A stretch of DNA of 64,000 nt from Bacteroidales bacterium. Its GTDB lineage: Bacteria > Bacteroidota > Bacteroidia > Bacteroidales > UBA932. The DNA lies in the NCBI GenBank assembly GCA_021371955.1, contig JAJFVD010000003.1, positions 248,001-312,000 on the forward strand. Reading direction: 5' to 3'. Positions 52,801 to 60,660 of this stretch are shown here, one piece after another. Both the position numbers and the translations under genes were made by a program. Under the pieces are notes generated by a model. It saw only the letters and a program-made list of their open reading frames with translations. It was not told the DNA's origin and did no database searches. The stretch's first letter is position 1. Each line of letters begins with the position of its first letter.

Positions 52801-53101
52801 CTTCCGGAAGAAATGAGTCTTCAATTCTGCTGACGCTTTTCACCTCATCTACTTTGGTTATACAAATACGGCGGATTTTACCATCTACCAGCATTTCACA
52901 TGCGCCACATTTTCCAATCCCGCATTCAAGAGTGCGTTCACGATGTTCAAGACTGTGCTTGTGTACAACCTTTCCGGCCTGATGAAGTGCTGCTGCAATT
53001 GTGAAACCTCTCTGACCATATACTTTTTCGCCCTCAAATAGGAATTCTACGCTATCCTCGGCAGGGATGGGGAGAATAGGATGTTCGGTTATTCTATACA
53101 T
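49865..53101 (-). CDS. Fused multi-domain amine/opine-type dehydrogenase (2Fe-2S, FAD/NAD, 4Fe-4S, BFD, DAO)
   Basis: A 1078-residue fusion. Domains in order: an N-terminal plant-type 2Fe-2S domain (ECGIGKCGACEMLVDG, about 60-75); an FAD pyridine-nucleotide-type oxidoreductase (VAIIGAGPAGLAVREEL near 120; TVGAGNIGYLTSY near 273); a ferredoxin-like segment with cysteine clusters (GFACNPCSFACEYG about 467, CVGCMRCVYQC about 500); a BFD-like 2Fe-2S domain (FICHCEDIT about 612, GPCRGNRC about 643); and a D-amino-acid-oxidase-type flavodomain from about 705 (IIAGGGIAGSSLFRYL). Separate subunits with these parts make hydroxyproline, opine and cyanide-forming dehydrogenases. The substrate is unknown, probably an amino acid or imino acid. 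It stands alone. Confidence 0.85.
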   Translation of the reverse strand: MYRITEHPILPIPAEDSVEFLFEGEKVYGQRGFTIAAALHQAGKVVHKHSLEHRERTLECGIGKCGACEMLVDGKIRRICITKVDEVKSVSRIEDSFLPEEEIASSKAGDLQTKVYKTTVAIIGAGPAGLAVREELNNSAIHNLVIDNNSKIGGQFLMQTHQFFFFEKEKRFGGMRGFDIANTLAGDDHSGILLDSVVWDILEGNRIVVKDIAKQEVFYVDAEYLVIATGAVPFMPAFKNDDLPGVYTAAVVQRMMNNELTLLGKKILTVGAGNIGYLTSYQAMQAGATVKAIIEAMPKEGGFPVQANRVRRLGIPILTSHILLEAIPNADKTGVVGAVIAECENFKPIPGTEKIIDDIDCINICTGLIPDNQLFRKGVEVYGRKCHGVGDSVRIGEGTSAVLRGKQCAFEIMQDMGVRSNYDEYLTVSKEYIDSQQHPVRIIEKPFRPSTERMQKTGFVQIDCLYGFACNPCSFACEYGAITKSSTSTVPVIDYDKCVGCMRCVYQCPGLAIFGYQFNKNWLFLPIEYKAEEGSEVYLVNNNGEKLGEGIVEKILKKENKTNIARVKSLTIEGEALLEVRGFILKDKYPESLDFKQLDGEHNSKTFICHCEDITVEKMLAAVGDRKVISSDELKHITRIGMGPCRGNRCVPRARMLLKPYGIEVLGEPTPRGPMSNLVTLGDMVADKKTENIIIPKGSRWVEKVPAIIAGGGIAGSSLFRYLSEAGYKPYLINNGLGSSWRNIAGGRPAFSLPALADIAKHNLEIFTKLNERHDIDLKLIRYVSFAHDEETFRSLEASKGWSDAYMVDRKDFRKEISRHFNPNLDIYSHALITNDCWQANPGLTLNTVREIGRENGGTILENTKLLDVCKVGNEYRVIVQTPGREFVEYRTEIFINALGADAGKFASKLGIETGLYPVKHQAFITKRLPMLGKDGANLDMLIDRRKYKGFSAVYGQQLAETGQIIGCASPAIDAKETDKNLKVNTREFIEIATEIFTNWIPQLSDVGFQAVWSGYYIEPRYIVDPELGLFTGMRGHGFMLSQYIAKLYVDYLQGKPVPDYFHDLRLSGKGLSEQAFK

Positions 53102-53250
53102 AGTTATTTTTAAATTTCAACAAAAATAGTTAAAATTCGAAATTGTTATTTTAAAATTCGATATTTTTTCAACTTCGTATCATTTTAGGCTATTTTGATT
53201 CCAAAATGAAATATATTTGATATGTAAAACCAATTAAAAGAGAGAGAGGT

Positions 53251-54456
53251 ATGAGGAGAAAGTTTTTATTTGGATTTGGTGCGGGAATATATTTCCACCC
53301 AATTGAAACCCTTTTTAAGAGGGCGCTTTTAATAAAAGAGTGGGGCAAGCTTGTAGGTTTTGGCCGGGCTGCCAGGATGCTGCTCTTTTTCAAATTTCAC
53401 TATTTAATTCTGATTTTTTCTGCATCCACTTTAATACCTTTACCCAGCTGTTCCGGTCTGACAATTGTAGACAGTGGATTGGGAACTATAAGTCTGTCTA
53501 TGGGTGGAGAGAGTATCAGTAAAGGTCCTGTGAGAACTATACCTGATACAAATACATTTATCCTGACGATAAAAGGAGGGGGAGGGGAAATCTATAATGG
53601 CCTTTACGGTATCAGACCAAAAGAGCTAAAGGTTGAGGCCGGTACATATACCATTGAAGTTATTTCTTCAGTTAATACGGGGCCCAAATTTGACACTCCA
53701 ATCTGGTCAGATTCAAAAAGCATAACCGTTGAAGCAGGGAGTGTAAATTCAATTGCTTTGCTTTGCCGGCAGTATAATGGAGGTTTGAGACTTGGGTTTT
53801 CACCGGAATTCAAAACGAAATTCTCTTCCTATTCTGCCGAAGTATCCGATTCAAAAGGATCTGCATCATACAGCTTTACAGAGGACCGGTTTTTATATCT
53901 TACTCCGGGGCTGTTTTTTGTAAAAATGGTGCCTGCTAGTCCGGATTTATCGCCTGTTCCTCTTTTTTCTAAAACAATTGCAGCAAGAGACATGCTTACA
54001 GTTAATGTGCGGCTTGCGGGTGCAGATTCTGCCTCTTTTGGCAGCGGGATATTAATTGATTCAACATCATACTGGGTTACAGACAGTCTTCTGGTGGACA
54101 GTAATGACGGAAGTACAAAAGACAAGGCTATACCCGTACAAAGGCTTCAGGAATATATCGGATTGAAAGTTTGGGTGACAGGTTTTATTGTCGGAGGAGA
54201 TTTGACTACAACTGCAATTAAATTTGATTTGCCATTCAGTACCAAATCCAACCTGGCAATTGCATCTGAACCCGGAATAAGAGAGCGGGCAGGTTGTTAT
54301 TCCGTCAGCCTTCCTTCCGGTACTATACAAACGACATTTAATCTTGTCGATAACCCGGCTAACATGGGTAAAAAAGTATGGGTTAAAGGCACAGTAAATG
54401 CAAAATATCTTGGACTTGTTGGAATAGAATCAACTACCGAATTTATTCTGGAATAA
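53251..54456 (+). CDS. DUF4493/DUF6359-like surface lipoprotein
   Basis: A 401-residue frame. The lipobox LPSC is preceded by a hydrophobic run ([17 protein letters not shown]), giving a lipoprotein signal if translation starts at the in-frame ATG at 53377. From the ATG at 53251 the Cys would be about residue 67, unusually far. The N-terminal half resembles DUF4493 ([34 protein letters not shown]). The C-terminal ~120 residues resemble the OB-like DUF6359 ([20 protein letters not shown]). It is probably anchored in the outer membrane. No function is known. Confidence 0.7.
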   Translation: MRRKFLFGFGAGIYFHPIETLFKRALLIKEWGKLVGFGRAARMLLFFKFHYLILIFSASTLIPLPSCSGLTIVDSGLGTISLSMGGESISKGPVRTIPDTNTFILTIKGGGGEIYNGLYGIRPKELKVEAGTYTIEVISSVNTGPKFDTPIWSDSKSITVEAGSVNSIALLCRQYNGGLRLGFSPEFKTKFSSYSAEVSDSKGSASYSFTEDRFLYLTPGLFFVKMVPASPDLSPVPLFSKTIAARDMLTVNVRLAGADSASFGSGILIDSTSYWVTDSLLVDSNDGSTKDKAIPVQRLQEYIGLKVWVTGFIVGGDLTTTAIKFDLPFSTKSNLAIASEPGIRERAGCYSVSLPSGTIQTTFNLVDNPANMGKKVWVKGTVNAKYLGLVGIESTTEFILE

Positions 54457-54495
54457 GAAGTTGAATGGTTGTGTGAAAATTGCGCGATTTTGTTT

Positions 54496-54503
54496 TAAAT
54501 TTG
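54496..54503 (+). promoter_or_regulatory. Probable -7 box before the WbpD-like gene
   Basis: TAAATTTG fits TAnnTTTG and ends 5 bases before the ATG at 54509. A TTG at 54469-54471 is 24 bases upstream, somewhat far. As with uvrD, this would give a near-leaderless transcript. Confidence 0.35.
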
Positions 54504-54508
54504 TCTCC

Positions 54509-55096
54509 ATGAATAGCGCAGAAAAAAAATATTTTGCACACGAAACCTCAGTTATTGACGAGGGGTCTCAAATTGGAGCCGGAACAAAAATCTGGCACTT
54601 TTCACATATTATGTCCGGCTCTGTATTGGGAGAGGGATGCAATATTGGTCAGAATGTTGTTATTTCACCCGGAGTGGTTCTGGGAAAAAATGTCAAGGTT
54701 CAGAATAACGTATCGATTTATACTGGCGTAACTTGCGAAGACGATGTCTTTCTAGGGCCATCATGCGTATTTACAAATGTTACAAATCCGCGAAGCGCTG
54801 TAAACAGGAAGAGTGAATACGCAAGGACAAAAGTGGGGAAAGGAGCTACAATAGGGGCTAACTCAACCATTGTTTGCGGTCACGACATCGGCGAATATGC
54901 ATTCATTGGTGCAGGTGCAGTAATTACTAAAACAGTTAAGCCGTATGCTTTGGTTGTAGGGAACCCGGCAATTCAGATTGGCTGGATGAGCAAATTTGGC
55001 CACAGACTGCAATTCGATACCTCCGGCAATGCGAAATGCCCGGAAAGTGGAGAAAAATATCAGCTAAAAGACGGTAAAGTCAATCCTCTTGGCTAA
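54509..55096 (+). CDS. UDP-amino-sugar N-acetyltransferase, WbpD/WlbB-like
   Basis: A 195-residue left-handed beta-helix protein. It starts [19 protein letters not shown] and shows [40 protein letters not shown], the [17 protein letters not shown] segment typical of the WbpD/WlbB group, and [15 protein letters not shown]. These enzymes acetylate the 3-amino group of UDP-GlcNAc3NA, using acetyl-CoA, on the way to UDP-ManNAc3NAcA. The dehydrogenase at 28579 could supply the earlier WbpA step; WbpB and WbpE were not seen. The ATG at 54509 is chosen over 54461, whose extra residues do not match the family. Confidence 0.85.
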   Translation: MNSAEKKYFAHETSVIDEGSQIGAGTKIWHFSHIMSGSVLGEGCNIGQNVVISPGVVLGKNVKVQNNVSIYTGVTCEDDVFLGPSCVFTNVTNPRSAVNRKSEYARTKVGKGATIGANSTIVCGHDIGEYAFIGAGAVITKTVKPYALVVGNPAIQIGWMSKFGHRLQFDTSGNAKCPESGEKYQLKDGKVNPLG

Positions 55097-55131
55097 TATA
55101 CTATTCTATCATATTACTGTTAAAACTAATA

Positions 55132-58035
55132 ATGAGCAACAGCCAGGCCACTTATGCTTCCGGTTCAAAAACCGACCTTCTTCATAAAATTCTATACTCA
55201 ACAGACGCATCTGCATACAGAGAACTTCCGGAAGGGGTCATTTACCCAAGGAGTAAGGAAGAACTGATAGATGCCGTTAAATTTGCTGCAAAGGGGAAAA
55301 GGCCAATAATTCCAAGAGCGGGAGGAACCTCGCTTGCCGGACAGGTAGTTGGAAAGGGAATGATAGTAGATACCTCCAGATATCTGAATAAGATTATTGA
55401 GGTGAATGTAAAAGAGCGATGGGCAAGAGTTGAACCCGGGGTAGTACTTGATGAACTCAACTTGTGTGTTAAGCCAATGGGGCTGATGTTCGGGCCAGAG
55501 ACATCAACTTCAAACAGGTGTGCAATTGCCGGAATGGTTGGAAACAACTCCTGTGGTTCTCATTCACTTGTATATGGAAGCACACGGGATCATTTGCTCG
55601 AGGCCGAAGTGATACTCTCCGACGGATCTGTAGTTGTTTTCAGGAACCTTTCGGAAAAGGAACTTAAGGAAAAACAGACAGGTGGCTCGCTTGAATCAGA
55701 AATATATAAATACTTCCGCAAGCTCAAAAGCAATGAAAATATAATTAAAGAGATTGTCCAAAATTTTCCGGACCCGTCTCTTAAGAGAAGAAATACCGGA
55801 TATGCCCTTGATGTACTTCTTGGAGTAAACAAACCTGATTTAGCTCGCAATGCCGGGGCCGGATTTAATCTGTGTAATCTTCTTGCCGGATCAGAAGGAA
55901 CACTGGGTGTGATAACCGAAATAAAACTTAATCTGGTGCCTCTGCCACCTAAGGAGAGAGTGTTGGTTTGTGCCCATTGTTCAACTATTGGCAGTGCATT
56001 TGATGCAAATCTCATTTCGCTCGAACATGGTCCGCTTGCAGTAGAGATGATGGATTATAATATTCTTGAACTCAGCAAATCAAATATCAGCCAAAGCAAA
56101 AACAGGTTTTTCGTAAAAGGGGACCCTGCTGCAATTCTAATAATTGAACTGGCGGATTGTGACAGAAAAGTTCTGGATACAAGAATAGAAAAACTGGAGA
56201 GCAATTTAATAAATTCCGGGCTTGTTTACCATTGTTCAAGAGTCTTTGGTTCCGACATGGCAAAAGTATGGGAGCTTAGGAAAGCCGGGTTGGGACTCCT
56301 CTCCTCAATGGCAGGAGATACAAAACCGGTCTCGGTAATTGAAGACACTGCAGTTGCACCGCACAGACTTCCCAAATATATGAAGGACTTTGGAGAGATG
56401 CTCAAAAATCATGGTCTTTCATGTGTATATCATGCCCATATCGGTACAGGAGAATTACATTTAAGGCCGTTGCTAAATCTTAAGAAATCAGGAGATGTTG
56501 CTCTTTTTAGAGAAATTGCCGGAGAAACTGCACTGCTTGTAAAAAAACATAAAGGCTCGCTGAGTGGCGAACATGGCGATGGCCGGCTAAGGGGGGAATT
56601 TATTCCTCTTATGTTTGGTGACAATGTTTATTCCCTTTTCAAAGAGATAAAGCACCTTTTTGACCCTGACAATATTTTTAATCCCGGGAAAATTACTGAT
56701 ACTCCGGCAATGAACAGCTCATTGCGATACGTACCCGATGTTCCTGCCCCTCATTACGAAACTTACTTTGATTATTCAAAATTCGGAGGCTGGCTGGGAG
56801 CAATCGAACAATGTAATGGTTCCGGAGACTGTCGCAAATCGGTTCTGTTTGGAGGAACTATGTGTCCAAGTTTCAGAGCTACAGGTGATGAGAAAGATGT
56901 TACAAGAGGCAGGGCAAATATCTTGCGAGAACTGCTAACAAATCCGAAAACAAAACTCGTATTTGATCAGAAGGAGATAATGGATGCTCTTGAGCTTTGC
57001 ACTTCATGTAAAGCCTGTAAAAGTGAATGCCCTTCAAATGTGGATATGACCCGTTACAAGGCAGAGTTCCTTCAGCACCACTACAATGTTTGTCATACTC
57101 CGCTTAGAAGTTATGCAGTTGCACATATGGCCGATTTGCAAAAATTAGGGTCTTTATTTCCACCTGTATATAACTTTTTTGCGTCAAACCGGGTCACTTC
57201 GGCCGTAATTAAAAAGATCATCCGGTTTACTCCTTTCAGGGAGATTCCGCAGATTGACGAGTTCCGGATCAAACGACACGTTAATAATAAACCATCGGGA
57301 GCTAAAGGAAAAATCGCTTTATTCCTTGACGAATTTACCAGATATAACGAAAAAGATGTTGTTGAAGCATTTGTGGAACTTATGAACAGGCTTGGGTATG
57401 AAGTTGTTTTTCCAACACATTACGAAAGTGGAAGAGCAGCAATGTCTAAAGGATTGTTAAAGAGGGCACAAAGGCTGGCAAGAAAAAATGTTTCTGTTTT
57501 AAAGGATGTAATTTCAGATGAGTTGCAGATGGTTGGCCTTGAGCCATCTGCCATTCTTTCTTTCCGGGACGAGTACCCCGATTTGGTAGGGGATAATTTG
57601 CGGGCCGACGCAGAGAAACTTGCATCAAATTGCCTGCTTTATGATGAATTTATAATGAAGGAAGTTTCTGCAGGGAGAATCAATGCTTCTCAGTTTTCCG
57701 ATAAACATCTTAAAATAAAGCTTCACGGCCACTGCCACCAGAAATCTCTTGCATCTGTGGAGCCTTCGGCAAGAATGCTCTCTATCCCGGTTAATTATTC
57801 TGTAGAGACAATGCCAACAGGTTGTTGCGGGATGGCAGGTTCGTTCGGCTATGAAACAGAACATTATGAGGTCTCAATGGCAATTGGTGAACAAACACTG
57901 TTCCCGCTCATACGCTCCTCCGAAGATGATGTTGTTATTTCTGCACCCGGAGTATCCTGCAGGGAACAGATTAAGAAGGGTACCGGGAGAAAAGCACTCC
58001 ATCCTGTCAATATACTCAGGGATGCGTTACTCTAA
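55132..58035 (+). CDS. FAD-linked D-2-hydroxyacid dehydrogenase fused to Fe-S (GlcD-GlcF, YdiJ-like)
   Basis: A 967-residue protein. The first ~530 residues are a VAO-type flavodomain: IIPRAGGTSLAGQVVGKGM, GMVGNNSCGSHSLVYGSTRD, and a C-terminal cap with HAHIGTGELHLRPLLN and SGEHGDGRLRGEF. The second half carries iron-sulfur clusters (LCTSCKACKSECPSNVDM) and CCG-type cysteine motifs (HGHCHQKSL, PTGCCGMAGSFG). The layout fits membrane-associated D-lactate or D-2-hydroxyglutarate dehydrogenases that reduce quinone. The exact 2-hydroxyacid is not determined. Confidence 0.9.
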   Translation: MSNSQATYASGSKTDLLHKILYSTDASAYRELPEGVIYPRSKEELIDAVKFAAKGKRPIIPRAGGTSLAGQVVGKGMIVDTSRYLNKIIEVNVKERWARVEPGVVLDELNLCVKPMGLMFGPETSTSNRCAIAGMVGNNSCGSHSLVYGSTRDHLLEAEVILSDGSVVVFRNLSEKELKEKQTGGSLESEIYKYFRKLKSNENIIKEIVQNFPDPSLKRRNTGYALDVLLGVNKPDLARNAGAGFNLCNLLAGSEGTLGVITEIKLNLVPLPPKERVLVCAHCSTIGSAFDANLISLEHGPLAVEMMDYNILELSKSNISQSKNRFFVKGDPAAILIIELADCDRKVLDTRIEKLESNLINSGLVYHCSRVFGSDMAKVWELRKAGLGLLSSMAGDTKPVSVIEDTAVAPHRLPKYMKDFGEMLKNHGLSCVYHAHIGTGELHLRPLLNLKKSGDVALFREIAGETALLVKKHKGSLSGEHGDGRLRGEFIPLMFGDNVYSLFKEIKHLFDPDNIFNPGKITDTPAMNSSLRYVPDVPAPHYETYFDYSKFGGWLGAIEQCNGSGDCRKSVLFGGTMCPSFRATGDEKDVTRGRANILRELLTNPKTKLVFDQKEIMDALELCTSCKACKSECPSNVDMTRYKAEFLQHHYNVCHTPLRSYAVAHMADLQKLGSLFPPVYNFFASNRVTSAVIKKIIRFTPFREIPQIDEFRIKRHVNNKPSGAKGKIALFLDEFTRYNEKDVVEAFVELMNRLGYEVVFPTHYESGRAAMSKGLLKRAQRLARKNVSVLKDVISDELQMVGLEPSAILSFRDEYPDLVGDNLRADAEKLASNCLLYDEFIMKEVSAGRINASQFSDKHLKIKLHGHCHQKSLASVEPSARMLSIPVNYSVETMPTGCCGMAGSFGYETEHYEVSMAIGEQTLFPLIRSSEDDVVISAPGVSCREQIKKGTGRKALHPVNILRDALL

Positions 58036-58076
58036 TTCTTAAAATCGCAAGATTATGTAACCTATTATCAATTACA

Positions 58077-58117
58077 TACTAAAAAGGATGGCATCATAGA
58101 TGCCATCCTTTTTAGTA
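58077..58117. terminator. Bidirectional terminator (same core as 23177-23233)
   Basis: The 19-base arms 58077-58095 and 58099-58117 pair perfectly around ATA. The core CTAAAAAGGAT / ATCCTTTTTAG is identical to the earlier terminator, although the apical bases differ. It lies between convergent genes ending at 58035 and 58153. Confidence 0.85.
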
Positions 58118-58152
58118 ATTTCTTGTAATATAGAAGATTGTGTTTTCGGGAA

Positions 58153-58518
58153 CTATTTTGCTGCAAGCAAAACATTTTCGATTGCCTCTTTGAATGTTGC
58201 TTTAGGAAGAGCTCCCTGTGCCATTTGCGGTGCTCCATTCATTGGACAGAACAGGAGAGTAGGGATGCTGCGGATTCCAAATGCTCCCGCAAGTTCTTGT
58301 TCGGCTTCGGTATCTACTTTATAAACATAAATTTTGTCGTTGTATTCTGTTGCAAGATCTTCCAGAATTGGAGCCACCATTTTGCATGGGCCGCACCAGT
58401 CTGCATAAAAATCGATAATACAAGGTTTGTCGCCAAGGTATTTCCACTCTGAAGGGTTTGATTCGTAGTTGGCAACTTTTTTTATAAACTCATCTTTTGT
58501 AATGTGTATTGCTTTCAT
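58153..58518 (-). CDS. Thioredoxin
   Basis: A 121-residue thioredoxin. The active site is Cys42/Cys45 in DFYADWCGPCKMVAP, and cis-proline is in IRSIPTLLFCP. It lacks a signal peptide, so it acts in the cytoplasm. The N-terminal extension (about 25 residues before the fold) is longer than E. coli TrxA. It is the last gene of a three-gene unit with the HMA-methyltransferase 12 bases upstream and the DUF6132 protein. Confidence 0.93.
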   Translation of the reverse strand: MKAIHITKDEFIKKVANYESNPSEWKYLGDKPCIIDFYADWCGPCKMVAPILEDLATEYNDKIYVYKVDTEAEQELAGAFGIRSIPTLLFCPMNGAPQMAQGALPKATFKEAIENVLLAAK

Positions 58519-58530
58519 GATTATTTAAAT

Positions 58531-59391
58531 TCAATTTGTTTGTTGTTTTTTTGCTACTATTATAAATTGTTCATACTCATTTCCATTTTTTTGGATAGTA
58601 TTGTATGTATTAGTTGTAATGACTTCCATATCGCTGAACTCAAGCAGTTGGGCTAAATTTGGAATATTAAACCCATTATGTGGAACTTTTTCTTCTCCGT
58701 GAAATGACCCGTTTTCCTCTTTGAGGTCTCCAATCACAAGTAAGCCGCCCGGTTTAAGTATATTGGCAAATATATGTTCAAAGGCTGCCTGTACATCTTC
58801 AACATGGTGAAGGGCCATGAGTGAAAAAACTACATCGATGTCTTTTGTGATGTACTTATTAATATCACCCATAATGACTTTAATATTTTCGGAACTGTAT
58901 TCATGTTTCTCAAAGGCTTTGCCAAGTTTGTTCTCAAGTACATTAACCATTGCGGCAGAATTGTCAAGAAATACTACCGATTTTACAAGAGGTGCCACTT
59001 CCAATCCAACAAGACCTGTTCCGCAACCATAGTCAAGAACTTTTTTGTCATTACCCAGATTTACGTATTTAAGCATCTCCGAGACGAATTTTTTTGCCAT
59101 TTCGACCTTCATTGGGGAATCCCAGTCTCCTGCCTTATTTTTAAAATTATCCTGTTCCGAAACATAATCTGTATTTCCGAAATATTGTCCGGGCATTACG
59201 GAGTATCCACTCTCTTTAAGTTTAGAATATATCTCGCCGATGTTAACCTCATCGGTATAATCTATAATAACTTCATTTTTATAGTTATCAATATTTACTC
59301 CGTATACTCCATTTAATTCAGATATTTCTCTGTTCAGGGAGTTATTGAATATACAGCAATTTGTTCTGTCAACCTTTATTACTGCTCTCAT
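58531..59391 (-). CDS. HMA-like domain fused to class I SAM methyltransferase
   Basis: A 286-residue fusion. The first ~70 residues have the ferredoxin-like pattern of heavy-metal-associated domains (ISELNGVYGVNIDNYKNEVI, KLKESGYSVMPG), but the metal-binding CxxC is replaced by adjacent cysteines in TNCCIFNN. The remainder is a SAM-dependent methyltransferase: VLDYGCGTGLVGLEVAPLV, VVFLDNSAAMVNVLENKLG and ALHHVEDVQAAFEHIF. The substrate is unknown. Neighbours (thioredoxin, a Cys-containing membrane protein) suggest metal, metalloid or thiol chemistry. It overlaps the DUF6132 gene by 23 bases. Confidence 0.75.
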   Translation of the reverse strand: MRAVIKVDRTNCCIFNNSLNREISELNGVYGVNIDNYKNEVIIDYTDEVNIGEIYSKLKESGYSVMPGQYFGNTDYVSEQDNFKNKAGDWDSPMKVEMAKKFVSEMLKYVNLGNDKKVLDYGCGTGLVGLEVAPLVKSVVFLDNSAAMVNVLENKLGKAFEKHEYSSENIKVIMGDINKYITKDIDVVFSLMALHHVEDVQAAFEHIFANILKPGGLLVIGDLKEENGSFHGEEKVPHNGFNIPNLAQLLEFSDMEVITTNTYNTIQKNGNEYEQFIIVAKKQQTN

Positions 59392-59596
59392 TTTTCTTGT
59401 TTTTTTTAAACATACTTAATAACAAGGCTCCCAATAAAGCGCCATATATGGAACTATTTAACGGAGAGGATGTAATTGGACAAGACCCGCTTTCGCAGCC
59501 GATAAAATACCAGTAAAGATATCCTCCAACAGCTCCTGCAGCAATGCCTGCAAAGATTAACCACTCCCGTCTTATAAATTTTAGTATTTTATTCAT
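59369..59596 (-). CDS. DUF6132-like small membrane protein
   Basis: A 75-residue protein with two membrane helices. The first is WLIFAGIAAGAVGGYLYWYF. A conserved-looking CESGSCPITSSPLNSSIYGA loop with two cysteines leads to the second helix. It ends with a lysine-rich tail. This pattern is typical of DUF6132 proteins found beside thioredoxin or rhodanese genes in Bacteroidota. It may bind or transport metals or thiols; the function is unknown. It is first in the unit and overlaps the methyltransferase start. Confidence 0.75.
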   Translation of the reverse strand: MNKILKFIRREWLIFAGIAAGAVGGYLYWYFIGCESGSCPITSSPLNSSIYGALLGALLLSMFKKNKKNESSNKG

Positions 59597-59622
59597 TCAT
59601 TAATTTATTCTGAATTATAATG

Positions 59623-59654
59623 CAAAGGTAAAATGTATTTTCTAATAAAACAAA
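59623..59654 (-). promoter_or_regulatory. Promoter of the DUF6132/methyltransferase/thioredoxin unit
   Basis: Minus strand TTTG at 59654-59651, 20 bases, TACCTTTG at 59630-59623: a full match to the phylum consensus. The predicted start is about 59618, with a leader of about 22 bases. Confidence 0.7.
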
Positions 59655-59786
59655 TTTCCAATGGAAAATATTTATAAAGAAAATGAATATATCTATAAAT
59701 AACCACTAAGAATCTTTTTGGTTCGATTTTCGCATCTCAAAAGAACAATATTCTATTTTTAGCGTTATTAATCTTAAAAGAAACTT

Positions 59787-60659
59787 ATGTCTTATAATTT
59801 ACTGGAAGGAAAAAGAGGTCTTATATTCGGAGCACTTAACGAGCATTCAATTGCATGGAAAACTGCCGAAAGAGTTTATGAAGAGGGTGGGCGCTTTGTT
59901 CTTACAAATACCCCGGCGTCAATGAAAATGGGAACCATAGATGTATTGGCCGAAAAATGCGGAACTATAGTTATTCCTGCTGATGCCACTAATGTTGAAG
60001 ATTTAGAAAATCTCATTATAAAAGGAATGGAATTTTTAGGAGGCAAATTTGATTTTGTGCTTCACTCAATTGGTATGTCGCCTAATGTAAGAAAGGGAAG
60101 AACATACGACGACCTGAACTACCAATATCTTCATCAGACACTGGATATTTCTGCGATATCATTTCACAAAATTCTTCAAAGCTGCAGGAAACTGGATGCA
60201 ATAAACGACTGGGGATCTGTTGTTGCTCTATCCTATGTAGCTGCTCAAAGGACACTTTATGGCTACAACGACATGGCAGATGCAAAGTCTCTTCTTGAGT
60301 CTATTGCCAGAAGCTTTGGGTATATTTACGGGAGGGAGCGGAACATCAGAATTAATACTGTATCACAATCACCAACACAAACAACTGCCGGTGGAGGTAT
60401 TATGGGATTTGACAAGCTGATGGATTTTGCCGAAAGAATGTCTCCTCTTGGAAATGCAACTGCCGATGAGTGTGCAGACTATATTATTACGCTATTTTCA
60501 GATCTCACTCGCAAGGTTACCATGCAAAATCTCTTTCACGACGGAGGCTATTCAAGTATGGGTATGAGTCTTGGAGCAATGAGCGTATACAGAGATGGGC
60601 TTGAATATACCGATGTGAAGGACGACAAGAGCAGCAAATCTAAAAAGAAACAGCAATAA
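59787..60659 (+). CDS. fabI: Enoyl-ACP reductase (NADH), FabI type
   Basis: A 290-residue SDR-fold enoyl reductase. It has LIFGALNEHSIAWKTAERVY at the N-terminus, DFVLHSIGMSPNVRKGRTYD, and the FabI Yx6K pair Tyr160/Lys167 in YNDMADAKSLLES. NTVSQSPTQTTAGGGIMGFD and MQNLFHDGGYSSMGMS follow. It reduces trans-2-enoyl-ACP in fatty-acid elongation and is the target family of triclosan. A lysine-rich tail of about 15 residues is added. It appears housekeeping and unrelated to the acyl module at 7.7-10.7 kb. Confidence 0.95.
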   Translation: MSYNLLEGKRGLIFGALNEHSIAWKTAERVYEEGGRFVLTNTPASMKMGTIDVLAEKCGTIVIPADATNVEDLENLIIKGMEFLGGKFDFVLHSIGMSPNVRKGRTYDDLNYQYLHQTLDISAISFHKILQSCRKLDAINDWGSVVALSYVAAQRTLYGYNDMADAKSLLESIARSFGYIYGRERNIRINTVSQSPTQTTAGGGIMGFDKLMDFAERMSPLGNATADECADYIITLFSDLTRKVTMQNLFHDGGYSSMGMSLGAMSVYRDGLEYTDVKDDKSSKSKKKQQ

Positions 60660-60660
60660 A

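Noticed and set aside
59787..60659. FabI as part of the acyl module of the pse locus
   Set aside because: It is 49 kb away, looks like the housekeeping enzyme and has its own surroundings; nothing links it to the module beyond shared chemistry.
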